The notes below the pieces were generated by a model. The model did no database searches, was not told the DNA's origin, and saw nothing but the letters and a program-made list of their open reading frames with translations. Below, one piece after another: positions 43,233-52,786 of a DNA stretch of 64,000 nucleotides (its first letter is position 1; every line of letters starts with the position of its first letter). Source of the DNA: Niastella caeni (lineage in GTDB: Bacteria > Bacteroidota > Bacteroidia > Chitinophagales > Chitinophagaceae); contig NZ_STFF01000003.1 in NCBI RefSeq assembly GCF_004834005.1, positions 1 to 64,000 of the forward strand, written 5' to 3'. The translations under genes and the position numbers were made by a program.

Positions 43233-46200
43233 ATGATTGCTAATACGCCAAAACTTTTAACCGCAGGCATCCTGTGCCTGTTTCTAGCCTGTTCTATCAA
43301 AGATACCCATGAACAACCAGCGGCCCACCCCCTGTTCACTTTACTATCCACCGACAGCACGCACGTTACTTTCAATAATACATTAACGGAAGGGTTAAAC
43401 ACGAATGTGTTAATGTATGAGTACTTCTATAATGGCGGTGGGGTTGCAACCGGCGATTTGAATGGGGATGGGTTAGCTGATATTTATTTTTCCGCCAACA
43501 TGGGCGACAATCAACTCTACCTTAATAAAGGTGCACTCCATTTTGAAGATATAACTGCTGCGGCAGGCGTAACCGGCCGCCCAGGCCCCTGGAAAACAGG
43601 CGTTACCATGGCCGATGTTAATGGAGATGGATTGCTTGACATCTACCTGTGTTATTCAGGCAAGCTGCGCGGCGAAAAAAGGATCAACCAGTTATTTATT
43701 AATACAGGCAATGATCAGAAAGGCTATCCGCATTTCAGTGAACAGGCGCAACAATACGGCCTGGCAGATTCCTGCTATAGCACACAAGCATATTTTTTTG
43801 ATTCAGACCGTGATGGCGACCTGGATGCCTTGTTACTCAATCACAATCCCAAAGCGCTGGCAGTGCTCGATGAAGCCAGTACCGCCGCCATCCTGCAAAA
43901 AGATGATCCGGAAATTGGCATCAGGTTATTTCGCAACGACAACAACCATTTTACCGATGTTACCAAAAAAGCCGGGATCGTCAGTTCTTCTTTAACGTAT
44001 GGCCTCGGTGCCGGTATTGCCGATATCAATGGCGATGGCTGGCCCGATATGTACATCTCTAACGACTATGCTGTGCCTGATTACCTGTACATCAATAACC
44101 ACGATGGCACCTTTACCGATCAACTGCAAAAAAGCCTTGGTCACAACAGTCAGTTCTCTATGGGCAACGACATTGCCGATATCAACAACGATGCGCTGCC
44201 CGATATTTATACCTTGGATATGTTGCCCGAAGACAACCGCCGGCAGAAATTATTGTTTGCACCCGATAATTATGAAAAATTCGAATTGAATATCCGCACC
44301 GGTTTTTATTACCAGTATATGCGGAATATGTTGCAGTTGAATGTTGGAGGGGGCCGGGGGGAGGCCGGGCCTTTATTTAGCGAGATCGGCCAGGTGGCCG
44401 GCGTTTCCAATACCGACTGGAGCTGGGCGCCGTTGCTGGCCGATTATGACAATGATGGCTGGAAAGACCTGATGGTAACCAATGGTTACCTGCGCGATTT
44501 CACGAACCTTGATTTCATCAAATACATGAACGACTATTTGCAAAGCAAAGGTCGTTTGCAGCGCGAACAGGTGCTGGAACTCGTTCACCAGATGCCTTCA
44601 TCGGATGTGACCAACTACCTTTTTTCGAATAATAAAAATTGCACGTTCAGTAATGTTTCTGCCCAATGGGGCTTCAATAAACCTACTAACAGCAATGGCG
44701 CAGCCTATGCCGACCTGGACAATGATGGCGACCTGGACCTTGTGATCAATAACATTAACCAGGCGGCTTCTGTTTACCGTAATGAAAGCCGTCAGCAAAC
44801 CGGTTCGCATTTTGTGCAGATAAAGCTGAAAGGACTGCAAGGTAATACACAAGGTTTGGGCGCTAAAGTGATCTGTTACAGCAAAGCCGGACAGCAATAC
44901 ATAGAACAGATGCCTACGAGAGGTTATTTGTCTACAGTGTCGGAAACGCTGCACTTCGGTTTGGGAACCCAAACAAGCATTGACTCCATACGCATAATTT
45001 GGCTAAGCGGTAAACAACAAATGTTGCAAAATGTAAAATCCGACCAGTTGTTGGTGGTAGATGAAAAAGAAGCGAAGGACAATTATAAGATACAGCCAGC
45101 ATCCCCTGCCCTGTTTACAGAAACAAATGCGCCTTTACCCTATAAAGCGCCGGTAACCGCCATAAACGACTTTAAACGACAACCCCTGCTGGTAAACTCG
45201 CTCTCCTTTTCGGGGCCCTGCCTGGTGAAAGGCGATGTGAACGGGGATGGACTGGATGACATTTATGCCGGAGGCGGAAGCGGTCAGGCGGCAGCGTTGT
45301 ACCTGCAACAAAAAGATGGGCGCTTTATACAAAAGCCGCAACCCGGTTTTGAAGCCGATGCAAAAAGTGAAGATGCCGATGCTGCGATAGTTGATGTGAA
45401 TGGAGATGGCTACAAAGATCTTTATGTGGTCAGCGGCGGCTATCATAATTATACACCCGGCGATGCCCTGTTGCAAGACCGGTTATACCTCAATGACGGC
45501 AAAGCCAATTTTACCAAAAGCAACAATGCTTTGCCCACCATGCTCGTAAGTAAAAGTTGTGTGCGGGTAAATGATATCAACAACGATGGTCACCCCGATC
45601 TGTTTGTTGGTGGCCGCGTAATTCCGGGCCGCTATCCCGAAACGCCGGAAAGCTTTATGCTCATCAACGATGGCAAGGGACATTTTACCAATCAGATCAC
45701 TGCCATAGCGCCGACCCTGCAAAAAGCCGGCATGGTCACCGACGCGCTATGGATAGATATGAATAACGATACTAAAAAAGACCTCATTGTTGTGGGCGAA
45801 TGGATGCCGGTAATGGTATGCATTAACGCCAATAACAAATTGCAGGACCAAACAAAAAACTATTTCAGCAACACCTACAGCGGCTGGTGGAATAAAATAA
45901 CAACCGGTGATTTCAATAAAGACGGTCATCCCGATCTTGTGATCGGCAACCTGGGATTGAACACCCAATGCCACGTCAGTGATAAGGAACCTGCCGACAT
46001 GTACTTCAAAGATTTCGACGACAATGGCGCCATTGATCCCGTGTTTTGTTTTTACATCCAGGGAAAATCGTATCCCTATTGCACCCGCGATGAATTGCTC
46101 GACCAGATAAGCATGATGCGAACGCGCTTTACCGATTATAAAGGGTATGCTGACCTCACACTTAAGGAAATTTTTACCGAAGAAGAATTGAAAGGCGCCG

Positions 46201-46598
46201 GGCATTTGCAGGCGAACTATTTGCAAACAGCGTATTTTGAAAGCAACGCATCGGGAAAACTACAACTGAGATCATTGCCCATACAGGCGCAGTATACCCC
46301 CGTGTATACCATTACTGCACTCGATTACAATAAAGATGGCCACGAAGACCTGCTCTTATGTGGCAATATGAATCAGGCAAGGTTACGTGCCGGTAAATAC
46401 GACGCCAACTATGGCTTGTTGTTGCAGGGCGATGGCAAAGGCGGGTTTACAAATGTTGATCAACGCCAATCGGGATTTTTTATTAAAGGAGATGTGCGTT
46501 GTGTGCTGCCCATTAATAATTTGCTGATATTTGGCATCAACCAACAACCCGTAAAAGCGTATACTTTATCAAAAACGAGAAAGCCTGATGAAAAGTAG
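43233..46598 (+). CDS. Large FG-GAP/VCBS-repeat lipoprotein with ASPIC/UnbV domain
   Basis: Lipoprotein of 1121 residues; start 43233 (MIANTPKLL) gives a signal peptide ending LFLACS. Many FG-GAP/VCBS repeats with calcium-binding DxDxDG-type loops: GDLNGDGLADIYF, ADVNGDGLLDIYL, DSDRDGDLDALL, ADINGDGWPDMYI, ADINNDALPDIYT, YDNDGWKDLMVT, ADLDNDGDLDLVI and more in the second half. An ASPIC/UnbV-type segment (SHFVQIKLKGLQGNTQGLGAKVICY, RGYLSTVSETLHFGLG) lies at about 530-600. This protein class is typically encoded next to SusCD pairs and vanadium-haloperoxidase-like proteins in this phylum. It overlaps the next gene by 11 bp. Confidence 0.88.
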   Translation: MIANTPKLLTAGILCLFLACSIKDTHEQPAAHPLFTLLSTDSTHVTFNNTLTEGLNTNVLMYEYFYNGGGVATGDLNGDGLADIYFSANMGDNQLYLNKGALHFEDITAAAGVTGRPGPWKTGVTMADVNGDGLLDIYLCYSGKLRGEKRINQLFINTGNDQKGYPHFSEQAQQYGLADSCYSTQAYFFDSDRDGDLDALLLNHNPKALAVLDEASTAAILQKDDPEIGIRLFRNDNNHFTDVTKKAGIVSSSLTYGLGAGIADINGDGWPDMYISNDYAVPDYLYINNHDGTFTDQLQKSLGHNSQFSMGNDIADINNDALPDIYTLDMLPEDNRRQKLLFAPDNYEKFELNIRTGFYYQYMRNMLQLNVGGGRGEAGPLFSEIGQVAGVSNTDWSWAPLLADYDNDGWKDLMVTNGYLRDFTNLDFIKYMNDYLQSKGRLQREQVLELVHQMPSSDVTNYLFSNNKNCTFSNVSAQWGFNKPTNSNGAAYADLDNDGDLDLVINNINQAASVYRNESRQQTGSHFVQIKLKGLQGNTQGLGAKVICYSKAGQQYIEQMPTRGYLSTVSETLHFGLGTQTSIDSIRIIWLSGKQQMLQNVKSDQLLVVDEKEAKDNYKIQPASPALFTETNAPLPYKAPVTAINDFKRQPLLVNSLSFSGPCLVKGDVNGDGLDDIYAGGGSGQAAALYLQQKDGRFIQKPQPGFEADAKSEDADAAIVDVNGDGYKDLYVVSGGYHNYTPGDALLQDRLYLNDGKANFTKSNNALPTMLVSKSCVRVNDINNDGHPDLFVGGRVIPGRYPETPESFMLINDGKGHFTNQITAIAPTLQKAGMVTDALWIDMNNDTKKDLIVVGEWMPVMVCINANNKLQDQTKNYFSNTYSGWWNKITTGDFNKDGHPDLVIGNLGLNTQCHVSDKEPADMYFKDFDDNGAIDPVFCFYIQGKSYPYCTRDELLDQISMMRTRFTDYKGYADLTLKEIFTEEELKGAGHLQANYLQTAYFESNASGKLQLRSLPIQAQYTPVYTITALDYNKDGHEDLLLCGNMNQARLRAGKYDANYGLLLQGDGKGGFTNVDQRQSGFFIKGDVRCVLPINNLLIFGINQQPVKAYTLSKTRKPDEK

Positions 46599-47907
46599 TA
46601 TTCATAAAACCATTTACCTTATACCACTGCTTATGATTGGAATGGCCGGTTGTAAAACCCGTACGCAGGAACCGCCTGCGTTAACACCCGCCGTCATCAG
46701 CCAGGCAATTACGCAAATGACGGAGGTAATGATCCATGATATCACCAATCCACCATTGGCTGCGCGATTCTTTTCGTATGCCTGTTTAGCGGGTTATGAA
46801 GTGATAGCGCAAAATAATCCTGCTTTCAAATCAATGCATGGCGTGCTCAACGAATACCCTGAGCTTAAAAGATCAGACAGCATAAAACAGTACGATGTGC
46901 CGTTAAGCGCTGTGCTGGCCATCTTGCATACGGCGCAAAAAATGCAACCCACCGGTAAATCGTTGGTGGCATTTGAACAACGGTTTATTGATTCATGTCG
47001 CCTGTTGGGGTATGATGATGAGCTCATCAACAATTCAAAACGCTACGCCACGGCTATCAGCAAAAAGATCCTGGCATACGCCAAGGCCGATCGCTATAAT
47101 AAGATCAGTAATTACACCCGGTACACACCGGTTGATAAAGAAGGTAGCTGGTATCCTACCCCACCGGCTTACCTGCCTGCGGTAGAACCGTATTTCAACA
47201 CGGTGCGCACCTTTGCGTTGGATTCCTGTTCACAATTTATACCGCCGCCACCGGTTGCTTTTTCAACCGGTAAAAAGACAGCCTTCTACAAACTGCTATT
47301 ACAAAATTATAATGATGGAAAGCCAGTGTCGGAGGAACAACGCGTTATTGCGGCTTTTTGGGATTGTAACCCATTTGCCATCCAGGACGGCGGCCACCTT
47401 ATAACGAGCCGGAAGAAAATTTCACCGGGGGCGCATTGGCTGGGCATCACCGGTATAGCCTGTGAAAAAGCCGGTAAGCGTTTTGAAGAAACCATGCAGA
47501 TCTATACCTGGGTTTCAGTGGGCTTAATGGATGCATTTATTTCTTGCTGGGATGAAAAATTCCGCAGTAACCGCATTCGCCCGGAGACGGCTATTCGCAA
47601 ATACATCGATCCGCAATGGACGCCCATATTACAAACGCCGCCGTTTCCCGAATACCTGAGCGGCCATTCGGTTATCTCCTCCTGTTCTGCTACCATTCTT
47701 ACTCATTTCTTTGGTGACCAATTTTCTTACACTGATGATGTGGAAGTGGCATATGGGTTACCGGCGCGTCGGTACAATTCCTTTCAACATGCAGCGCAGG
47801 AAGCAGCCATCAGCCGATTTTACGGCGGCATTCACTTTATGGATGCTATAGATAACGGATTGATAGTAGGGAAAAAAGTGGGTGATTGGGTAGTCAAGAA
47901 GATATAA
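46588..47907 (+). CDS. Vanadium-dependent haloperoxidase / PAP2-family lipoprotein
   Basis: Exported lipoprotein of 439 residues (lipobox MAGCK, Cys22). The PAP2/haloperoxidase vanadate- or phosphate-binding pocket is visible in order: KFRSNRIRPETA (Lys, Arg-Pro), PPFPEYLSGHSVISS (SGHS) and SRFYGGIHFMDAIDNG (Arg and axial His). Related proteins are annotated as vanadium-dependent haloperoxidases or acid phosphatases; which activity applies cannot be told by eye. Its start overlaps the end of the ASPIC/VCBS gene, so the two are translationally coupled and belong to the SusCD locus. Confidence 0.88.
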   Translation: MKSSIHKTIYLIPLLMIGMAGCKTRTQEPPALTPAVISQAITQMTEVMIHDITNPPLAARFFSYACLAGYEVIAQNNPAFKSMHGVLNEYPELKRSDSIKQYDVPLSAVLAILHTAQKMQPTGKSLVAFEQRFIDSCRLLGYDDELINNSKRYATAISKKILAYAKADRYNKISNYTRYTPVDKEGSWYPTPPAYLPAVEPYFNTVRTFALDSCSQFIPPPPVAFSTGKKTAFYKLLLQNYNDGKPVSEEQRVIAAFWDCNPFAIQDGGHLITSRKKISPGAHWLGITGIACEKAGKRFEETMQIYTWVSVGLMDAFISCWDEKFRSNRIRPETAIRKYIDPQWTPILQTPPFPEYLSGHSVISSCSATILTHFFGDQFSYTDDVEVAYGLPARRYNSFQHAAQEAAISRFYGGIHFMDAIDNGLIVGKKVGDWVVKKI

Positions 47908-47918
47908 GTTGCATTTTA

Positions 47919-47980
47919 GCGAGTAGTAAGTGGCGAGTAGCGAGTGGGTTTTCCTACTCGCCACTTACTACTAACTACTA
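47919..47980. terminator. Perfect 18-bp hairpin between convergent genes
   Basis: GTAGTAAGTGGCGAGTAG (47923-47940) and CTACTCGCCACTTACTAC (47954-47971) are perfectly complementary around a 13-base loop. It separates the haloperoxidase-like gene (+) and the YhcH-like gene (-). Built from the AGCGAGTAG word family. Confidence 0.8.
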
Positions 47981-47981
47981 G

Positions 47982-48437
47982 CTAGCTAACAGCTACTTTA
48001 ATAACCACCTTCTTCACATACGCCGCCTTATCAATCATAATATTAGGCATATGCAGATCATGCGGGAAGAAAATTGCGAACATACCTTGTTGCAGTATGG
48101 AGAAGAAGGAAGGCTTCTCTGCGAACAACATATAATCAGCATCCGCATCATACGCTTTGGAAGGCGTTTGTTGTTGCAGGAGGTCATGACCAATGCGTTC
48201 AGCGCCAGTAAAGATATATTGAATGTCGGTATACTTTTTATGCGATTCCATTTGCTCACGCTCGGGCGCAACGGTGTCGTATTCATTCACGATGGCAAAT
48301 AAATTCTTACCATCCAACTCATACTTCCCTTTTTCTACTTTGGAAAAATCAGTTTGTGCGAGGTATTCAAATGCTTTCCTGAACAGCGGGCCCTGGTTAT
48401 AATACAAATGGGCATTTGACAGCAAATCGATGATCAT
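47982..48437 (-). CDS. YhcH/YjgK/YiaL family protein
   Basis: Cytoplasmic protein of 151 residues, cupin-like. Family features: ESHKKYTDIQYIFTGAERIG with a metal-binding His near residue 66, DADADYMLFAEKPSFFSILQQGMFAIFFPHDLHMPNI with further His/Asp near 125-128, and the closing VKKVVIKV strand. These proteins are linked to sialic acid or other sugar-acid metabolism as anomerase-like enzymes (family knowledge; substrate here unknown). It converges on the haloperoxidase-like gene. Confidence 0.85.
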   Translation of the reverse strand: MIIDLLSNAHLYYNQGPLFRKAFEYLAQTDFSKVEKGKYELDGKNLFAIVNEYDTVAPEREQMESHKKYTDIQYIFTGAERIGHDLLQQQTPSKAYDADADYMLFAEKPSFFSILQQGMFAIFFPHDLHMPNIMIDKAAYVKKVVIKVAVS

Positions 48438-48485
48438 CGGGTATATATATGTTTTATTGCGGCAGCAAGATACGGAAAAAGCCCC

Positions 48486-51026
48486 CTACCTCAACAACGT
48501 CACCATCCCTTTCTGGGTAACAAATCCGCAAATGGTAGCCGCCCTTATAACATAAGCGTACCCACCTGCCGCCAATGGTTTTCCATTCAATGTACCGTCC
48601 CAGCACCGGGCTGTATTGTTGGTTTCAAACACCATTTGTCCCCAGCGATTATATACCGAAAACTGTACGATGGTGGCATTGCCCCATCTGCGAATGCCAA
48701 AACAATCATTCTTCCCATCGCCATTGGGCGTAAAGGCATTGGGGACAACGAACCGCGGCACGCCGTCTTTCGACAGGTTTACGGTTACGGTGGCAGTTGA
48801 CGAACAGCCGTATTGGTTAGTGCCTTTTACTACAAACAGGGTTGTACTGTCTATACTGACTTCCGGATTGGCAACAGCCGGATAATTGAGCAATTCAACC
48901 GGCGACCAGGTATAGCTTACTGCGCCGGTTGCAGTTAGCCGGGCAGTAGGCAAATTGCAATTGACGTCATTCGATTTTTGAGCAACTATCACCGGTAAGG
49001 GATTCACCACAATACGTGTAGTCATAGTGGTATCAACGCTGCAGGCATTATCTTTAATGTAAACACTGTAGGTAGTGGTTGCATCCGGTGCTGTAAATGG
49101 TTCAGCGGCCAAAGCATCGCTCATCAGGGCGGCCGGGCTCCAGGTGTATTCATCGCCACCCGATGCACGTAATTGAATTTGCTGTCCACTGCAGATCGAT
49201 TGATTGGCGGACACTTTGAATGCCGGTGCATACAGGGAGATGGCTACAGAATCTTCAACCGAACATTTACTATCATTAGTTACGATTACTTTATACACCT
49301 GGTTTTTTGTTAATGTGGCAACCGGGTTGGCAACAGCCGGATCATTAAGGCCGGTTACAGGCGACCAGCTATAAGTTGTTCCACCTGTTGCATGCAATGG
49401 GATACTCGCTACCGGGGTGGCGCACACGCTTGTATCGTTCGAAATCGTTACAATAGGACCGGGCTGTATGGTAATTGTTTTTGATATACTGTCGGTACAT
49501 TGGTTTATGTCCCATATTTTCAGCTTTACGATATAGTTTGCCGCAGTAGCATAACTATGTGTTGTATTTTGCGTTCCGGCAGTGGTGTTGTCGCCAAAAA
49601 ACCATTGCCAGTTGCTTACCGGGTTCGTATTTACAAAACCAAATCCACCAAAGCCATGTTCCCTGCAATTGATCAGGCTGTCCTGTATTCTCACCGAATC
49701 AATATTCTTTTTGAACGGCACTGTTGATTGGGCGATGGCAAAGGAATTAATGACAATGCCGTTGATTCCCGGAGTTGAACCATACGCGTCGTTTCCATTA
49801 TTGGTGTTTACACCGTTCATTCCGCCGGAAATGGCCACATTATATAGTGGCCAGGTAACCGCCTGCGGCAAAGCGATAAAACCGCCGCCCCCACCACCGC
49901 CGGAGCCATGCCGCCTGTTGTTTATGCTTACATGATCGGCGCCGTTGCCGCCTTTCACCTCCACGGTAACTGCATTTGTAATTGTTTGAATATCCGTTAC
50001 AATGGTTCCGCCTGCGCCGCCACCGCTCATTCCATCAACACAGAGGCCGCCGGAACAGGCATATGCATTTTCACCATTTGCTTTTATGAAGTGGGAATTA
50101 CCGGCTAGTGAATTAGCCCTGATAATAATAATTCCACCGCCGCTGCCCGAAGGAAATTCCATTAAATCGTTTCCATTGCCCATGCCTCCGCTGCCACCCA
50201 TAAAAAGCTTATTCAGGGCAGCGCTGTTTTGTAATGGTTTACCACCTCTTCCACCAACAAATTCCGTCGTATTTCCGCAACCTTCCCATTGTTGTCCGCC
50301 ATTGCCACCACCACCGGCATTGGAGCCGCCGCCACCACCGGCATTATGCCCGTTACCGCCTCCTCCGCCATTCGACGGGGCTCCTCTTCCAAAATTTTTT
50401 GAGGCAGAAAGCGCATGGATACCTTCTCCTTTTTCACCGCCCTGGTTAGTATTGCCGGGGTAATACCATTGTGTTTCATTGCAGGTAAAGCTCCTGCTGT
50501 TCAGCGGATATGTTCTTCTGAAGCCATTATTGCTTACATCTATATCTGCCTGTAAAGTGAGGGCATTCTGAACGGTAAAGGCCAGTACACCGCCTGATGC
50601 GCCATCCCAGGGTTTGCAGGTAAGTGTTGAAGTAACTGTTACATTATTATATGAGGGCACCCGAACCAATTGCACTTTACCTGCCGGAATATCGTATTTC
50701 CGTAACAGGGCATTCTTAAGTGTTATCAGGTTACCGGTTTTAGCTGCGATGAAATTGTATTCATAGTTGCCTGCATTTCTATAATCGGTAATTGTGCCAA
50801 ATGAGGCTGTATTAGAAGAATCAATAACTGCACCTTTCATTTGAATAAGCAGAACGGTATCGCCTGTATTGAAACGCGACGCATCTGTTACCTCGAGGGT
50901 ATTATTGCAAAGATGAGATTGAATAACCGGTGCATAGTCATTAATTGTTCCCCCAATCTGCGAAAAGGCTACAGGCTGTGAAAAAATGAAGACGCAAACA
51001 ATCAGTAAGGGTATTAATTTGTACAT
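48486..51026 (-). CDS. Giant glycine-rich T9SS type-B adhesin with PKD and Ig-like domains
   Basis: Secreted protein of 846 residues. Signal peptide; a N-terminal beta-rich part; a glycine-rich region at about 200-390 with runs such as NGGGGGNGHNAGGGGGSNAGG and GSGGGGGGGFIAL; a PKD domain at about 455-520 (NWQWFFGDNTTAGTQNTTHSY); three Ig-like repeats (GGTTYSWSPVTGLNDPAVANP, GGDEYTWSPAALMSDALAAEP, GAVSYTWSPVELLNYPAVANP); and a C-terminal gliding-motility-type sorting domain (VPNAFTPNGDGKNDCFGI...VYNRWGQMVFETN). The last marks export through the type IX secretion system, type B. Probably a surface adhesin. The glycine-rich block resembles polyglycine sandwich tips of phage adhesins (inference). 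Confidence 0.88.
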   Translation of the reverse strand: MYKLIPLLIVCVFIFSQPVAFSQIGGTINDYAPVIQSHLCNNTLEVTDASRFNTGDTVLLIQMKGAVIDSSNTASFGTITDYRNAGNYEYNFIAAKTGNLITLKNALLRKYDIPAGKVQLVRVPSYNNVTVTSTLTCKPWDGASGGVLAFTVQNALTLQADIDVSNNGFRRTYPLNSRSFTCNETQWYYPGNTNQGGEKGEGIHALSASKNFGRGAPSNGGGGGNGHNAGGGGGSNAGGGGNGGQQWEGCGNTTEFVGGRGGKPLQNSAALNKLFMGGSGGMGNGNDLMEFPSGSGGGIIIIRANSLAGNSHFIKANGENAYACSGGLCVDGMSGGGAGGTIVTDIQTITNAVTVEVKGGNGADHVSINNRRHGSGGGGGGGFIALPQAVTWPLYNVAISGGMNGVNTNNGNDAYGSTPGINGIVINSFAIAQSTVPFKKNIDSVRIQDSLINCREHGFGGFGFVNTNPVSNWQWFFGDNTTAGTQNTTHSYATAANYIVKLKIWDINQCTDSISKTITIQPGPIVTISNDTSVCATPVASIPLHATGGTTYSWSPVTGLNDPAVANPVATLTKNQVYKVIVTNDSKCSVEDSVAISLYAPAFKVSANQSICSGQQIQLRASGGDEYTWSPAALMSDALAAEPFTAPDATTTYSVYIKDNACSVDTTMTTRIVVNPLPVIVAQKSNDVNCNLPTARLTATGAVSYTWSPVELLNYPAVANPEVSIDSTTLFVVKGTNQYGCSSTATVTVNLSKDGVPRFVVPNAFTPNGDGKNDCFGIRRWGNATIVQFSVYNRWGQMVFETNNTARCWDGTLNGKPLAAGGYAYVIRAATICGFVTQKGMVTLLR

Positions 51027-51070
51027 GGGAACCGGGTCGGGAATAAAAATTACCAGACGAATATAATGAA

Positions 51071-51113
51071 AATAATAAGACCTGTCAGTGCTTACCCGAC
51101 AGGTCTTATTATT
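51071..51113. terminator. Perfect 16-bp hairpin terminator
   Basis: AATAATAAGACCTGTC (51071-51086) and GACAGGTCTTATTATT (51098-51113), 11-base loop. It follows the minus-strand porin gene, which ends at 51132, and lies upstream of the adhesin gene. Confidence 0.85.
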
Positions 51114-51131
51114 TATCGTTTTGTCTTTATT

Positions 51132-52538
51132 TTAAAAGAAGATCTGGTACTGCAACACCACGCTGTTCTTTCTGGAACCATTTACTATTCCGGTGGTTGT
51201 GACTTCATAGGTTGGCCGGTTCTGCCAGTCGAGCGTAAACTTCGATTTATGACCATTGATCAAACAGTTGATGCCGGCATTGTACACATGCATTTGCTTA
51301 TCCTGCAACTGATCAAACCGGGCGGCAGTGAATGTAGCATACGGCATGAAGCGGGCTTTGCTTTTCAAAAAGTTCTCGGGTAACAGGTATCCAAGCTGCG
51401 TATAAACAACCTGGCCGGTGCCAAACATTGGATAGGCATTGCCAAAAGTAGGTCCCTGGCCAACTAAAACAGTACGAGGTAAAACTGATCTGCCATTGGC
51501 CGGGTTCATAGAACCATTATAACGCAGGTAATTAGTGCCATAGTCGGTATTGAAAAATCCGGCATAGGCCGAGATCGCATCCTGTTTGCTGCTCAACGGC
51601 ATGTCGAGAAAACTTTCTACTGCAAATAATTTCATATCCTGGTAAATGGTGTCGCCTACATTTCCAGATTTCCACATAGCGTCTTTTTGAAATATGCCAC
51701 CTATGGCAATATTGAAGATCTTCTTCTTGCCCAGGTACGTACCCGTCATATAAGGCGTGGTGTGATTTTCATGATCAAAGAACTGGTACATCAAATAGGC
51801 CTGTGGTTGTAACGTATGCCCCACGCCGGCAAAAGTTGAGTAAACCCTGTTCGGTGTAACAGTCGACACATCAATACCCGATGAAGTAATGGGAAAAGGA
51901 TCGCTCAGGATGAACCGGTAATCGAATTTACCAACCTGGCCCCGGGCATAAATGCTCAGTTTACGGCTGAACTCATCTGTTTGATCAACGGTTGACTGCG
52001 CAAACACCGGCACATCCATGGTCATAATGCTGCTAACGCTGGGTTGTGAGAACCGCGATAAACCATTGGCAATGGTAAGACCGCCACCTACTTTCAACTG
52101 GTTGCCTTTTGACACTTTGTATTCACACAAGGCGTCATGAAAAAAGGCCGCCAGTTTCCGGTTAGAACCTATATTGAACTGACTGTTGAAATTGTTCATG
52201 CCAAATTGAAAATAGATAAATACTTTATCTGTCAATTGTCCAAATGCCTGGATCCTGGTCCGGCGCAGACCAATATCAAACGAATTGTCTGTTAGTTTGT
52301 TTTCAACCGTTGTATATGGGTTATTCTCATTGAACCGTACCCAGGTCTGGTTCATTACAGTGAATTGAAAATAATGGCTTCCGCTTTCATTCAGGTTGAA
52401 CTTCAGCGCATCTTTCTCCGGAGCTTGTGCAGGCGCTGGCGCTGCTGGTGAGGTAGATGTTCCCCCGGTTTCACCCGGTTGCTGGGCATTTGAATACAGT
52501 GATAACAAGAGGCAAAACACTATACATGTTGTTCTCAT
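51132..52538 (-). CDS. Outer membrane porin-like protein
   Basis: Exported protein of 468 residues; start 52538 chosen for its signal peptide (MRTTCIVFCLLLSLYSNAQ). A short Pro/Ala linker is followed by about 16 amphipathic beta strands with aromatic residues at the ends (HYFQFTVMNQTWVRFNE, DIGLRRTRIQAFGQLTDKVFIYFQFGMNNFN) and a terminal aromatic (YQIFF), as in phosphate-selective porin O/P-like proteins. Substrate unknown. Monocistronic with its own hairpin terminator. Confidence 0.8.
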   Translation of the reverse strand: MRTTCIVFCLLLSLYSNAQQPGETGGTSTSPAAPAPAQAPEKDALKFNLNESGSHYFQFTVMNQTWVRFNENNPYTTVENKLTDNSFDIGLRRTRIQAFGQLTDKVFIYFQFGMNNFNSQFNIGSNRKLAAFFHDALCEYKVSKGNQLKVGGGLTIANGLSRFSQPSVSSIMTMDVPVFAQSTVDQTDEFSRKLSIYARGQVGKFDYRFILSDPFPITSSGIDVSTVTPNRVYSTFAGVGHTLQPQAYLMYQFFDHENHTTPYMTGTYLGKKKIFNIAIGGIFQKDAMWKSGNVGDTIYQDMKLFAVESFLDMPLSSKQDAISAYAGFFNTDYGTNYLRYNGSMNPANGRSVLPRTVLVGQGPTFGNAYPMFGTGQVVYTQLGYLLPENFLKSKARFMPYATFTAARFDQLQDKQMHVYNAGINCLINGHKSKFTLDWQNRPTYEVTTTGIVNGSRKNSVVLQYQIFF

Positions 52539-52786
52539 GGTAAGACTTTTGGTTTGTTTTCGGTTCGCGAATATAATAACGGAAACCGAAACCATGCCAT
52601 GCTTCCAGCTTAAGTATGGTTATTCAATAGTTAATGAGAAAAATGCATATATTGGGGAAACACAAATCAGGAAGAAGAATATTAGTAATGGGCAAACAAT
52701 CGAGCCACCCAATAAGGACCTGGGCGTGGTCATTTAGCGCAGCATTCGATAGAGGCGGAACAAAAGTAACTATTATTTTATTGAAA

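Noticed and set aside
48486..51026. Proline-rich ORFs on + opposite the adhesin gene
   Set aside because: Antisense of glycine codons; the minus-strand protein has a signal peptide, PKD domain and T9SS sorting domain.
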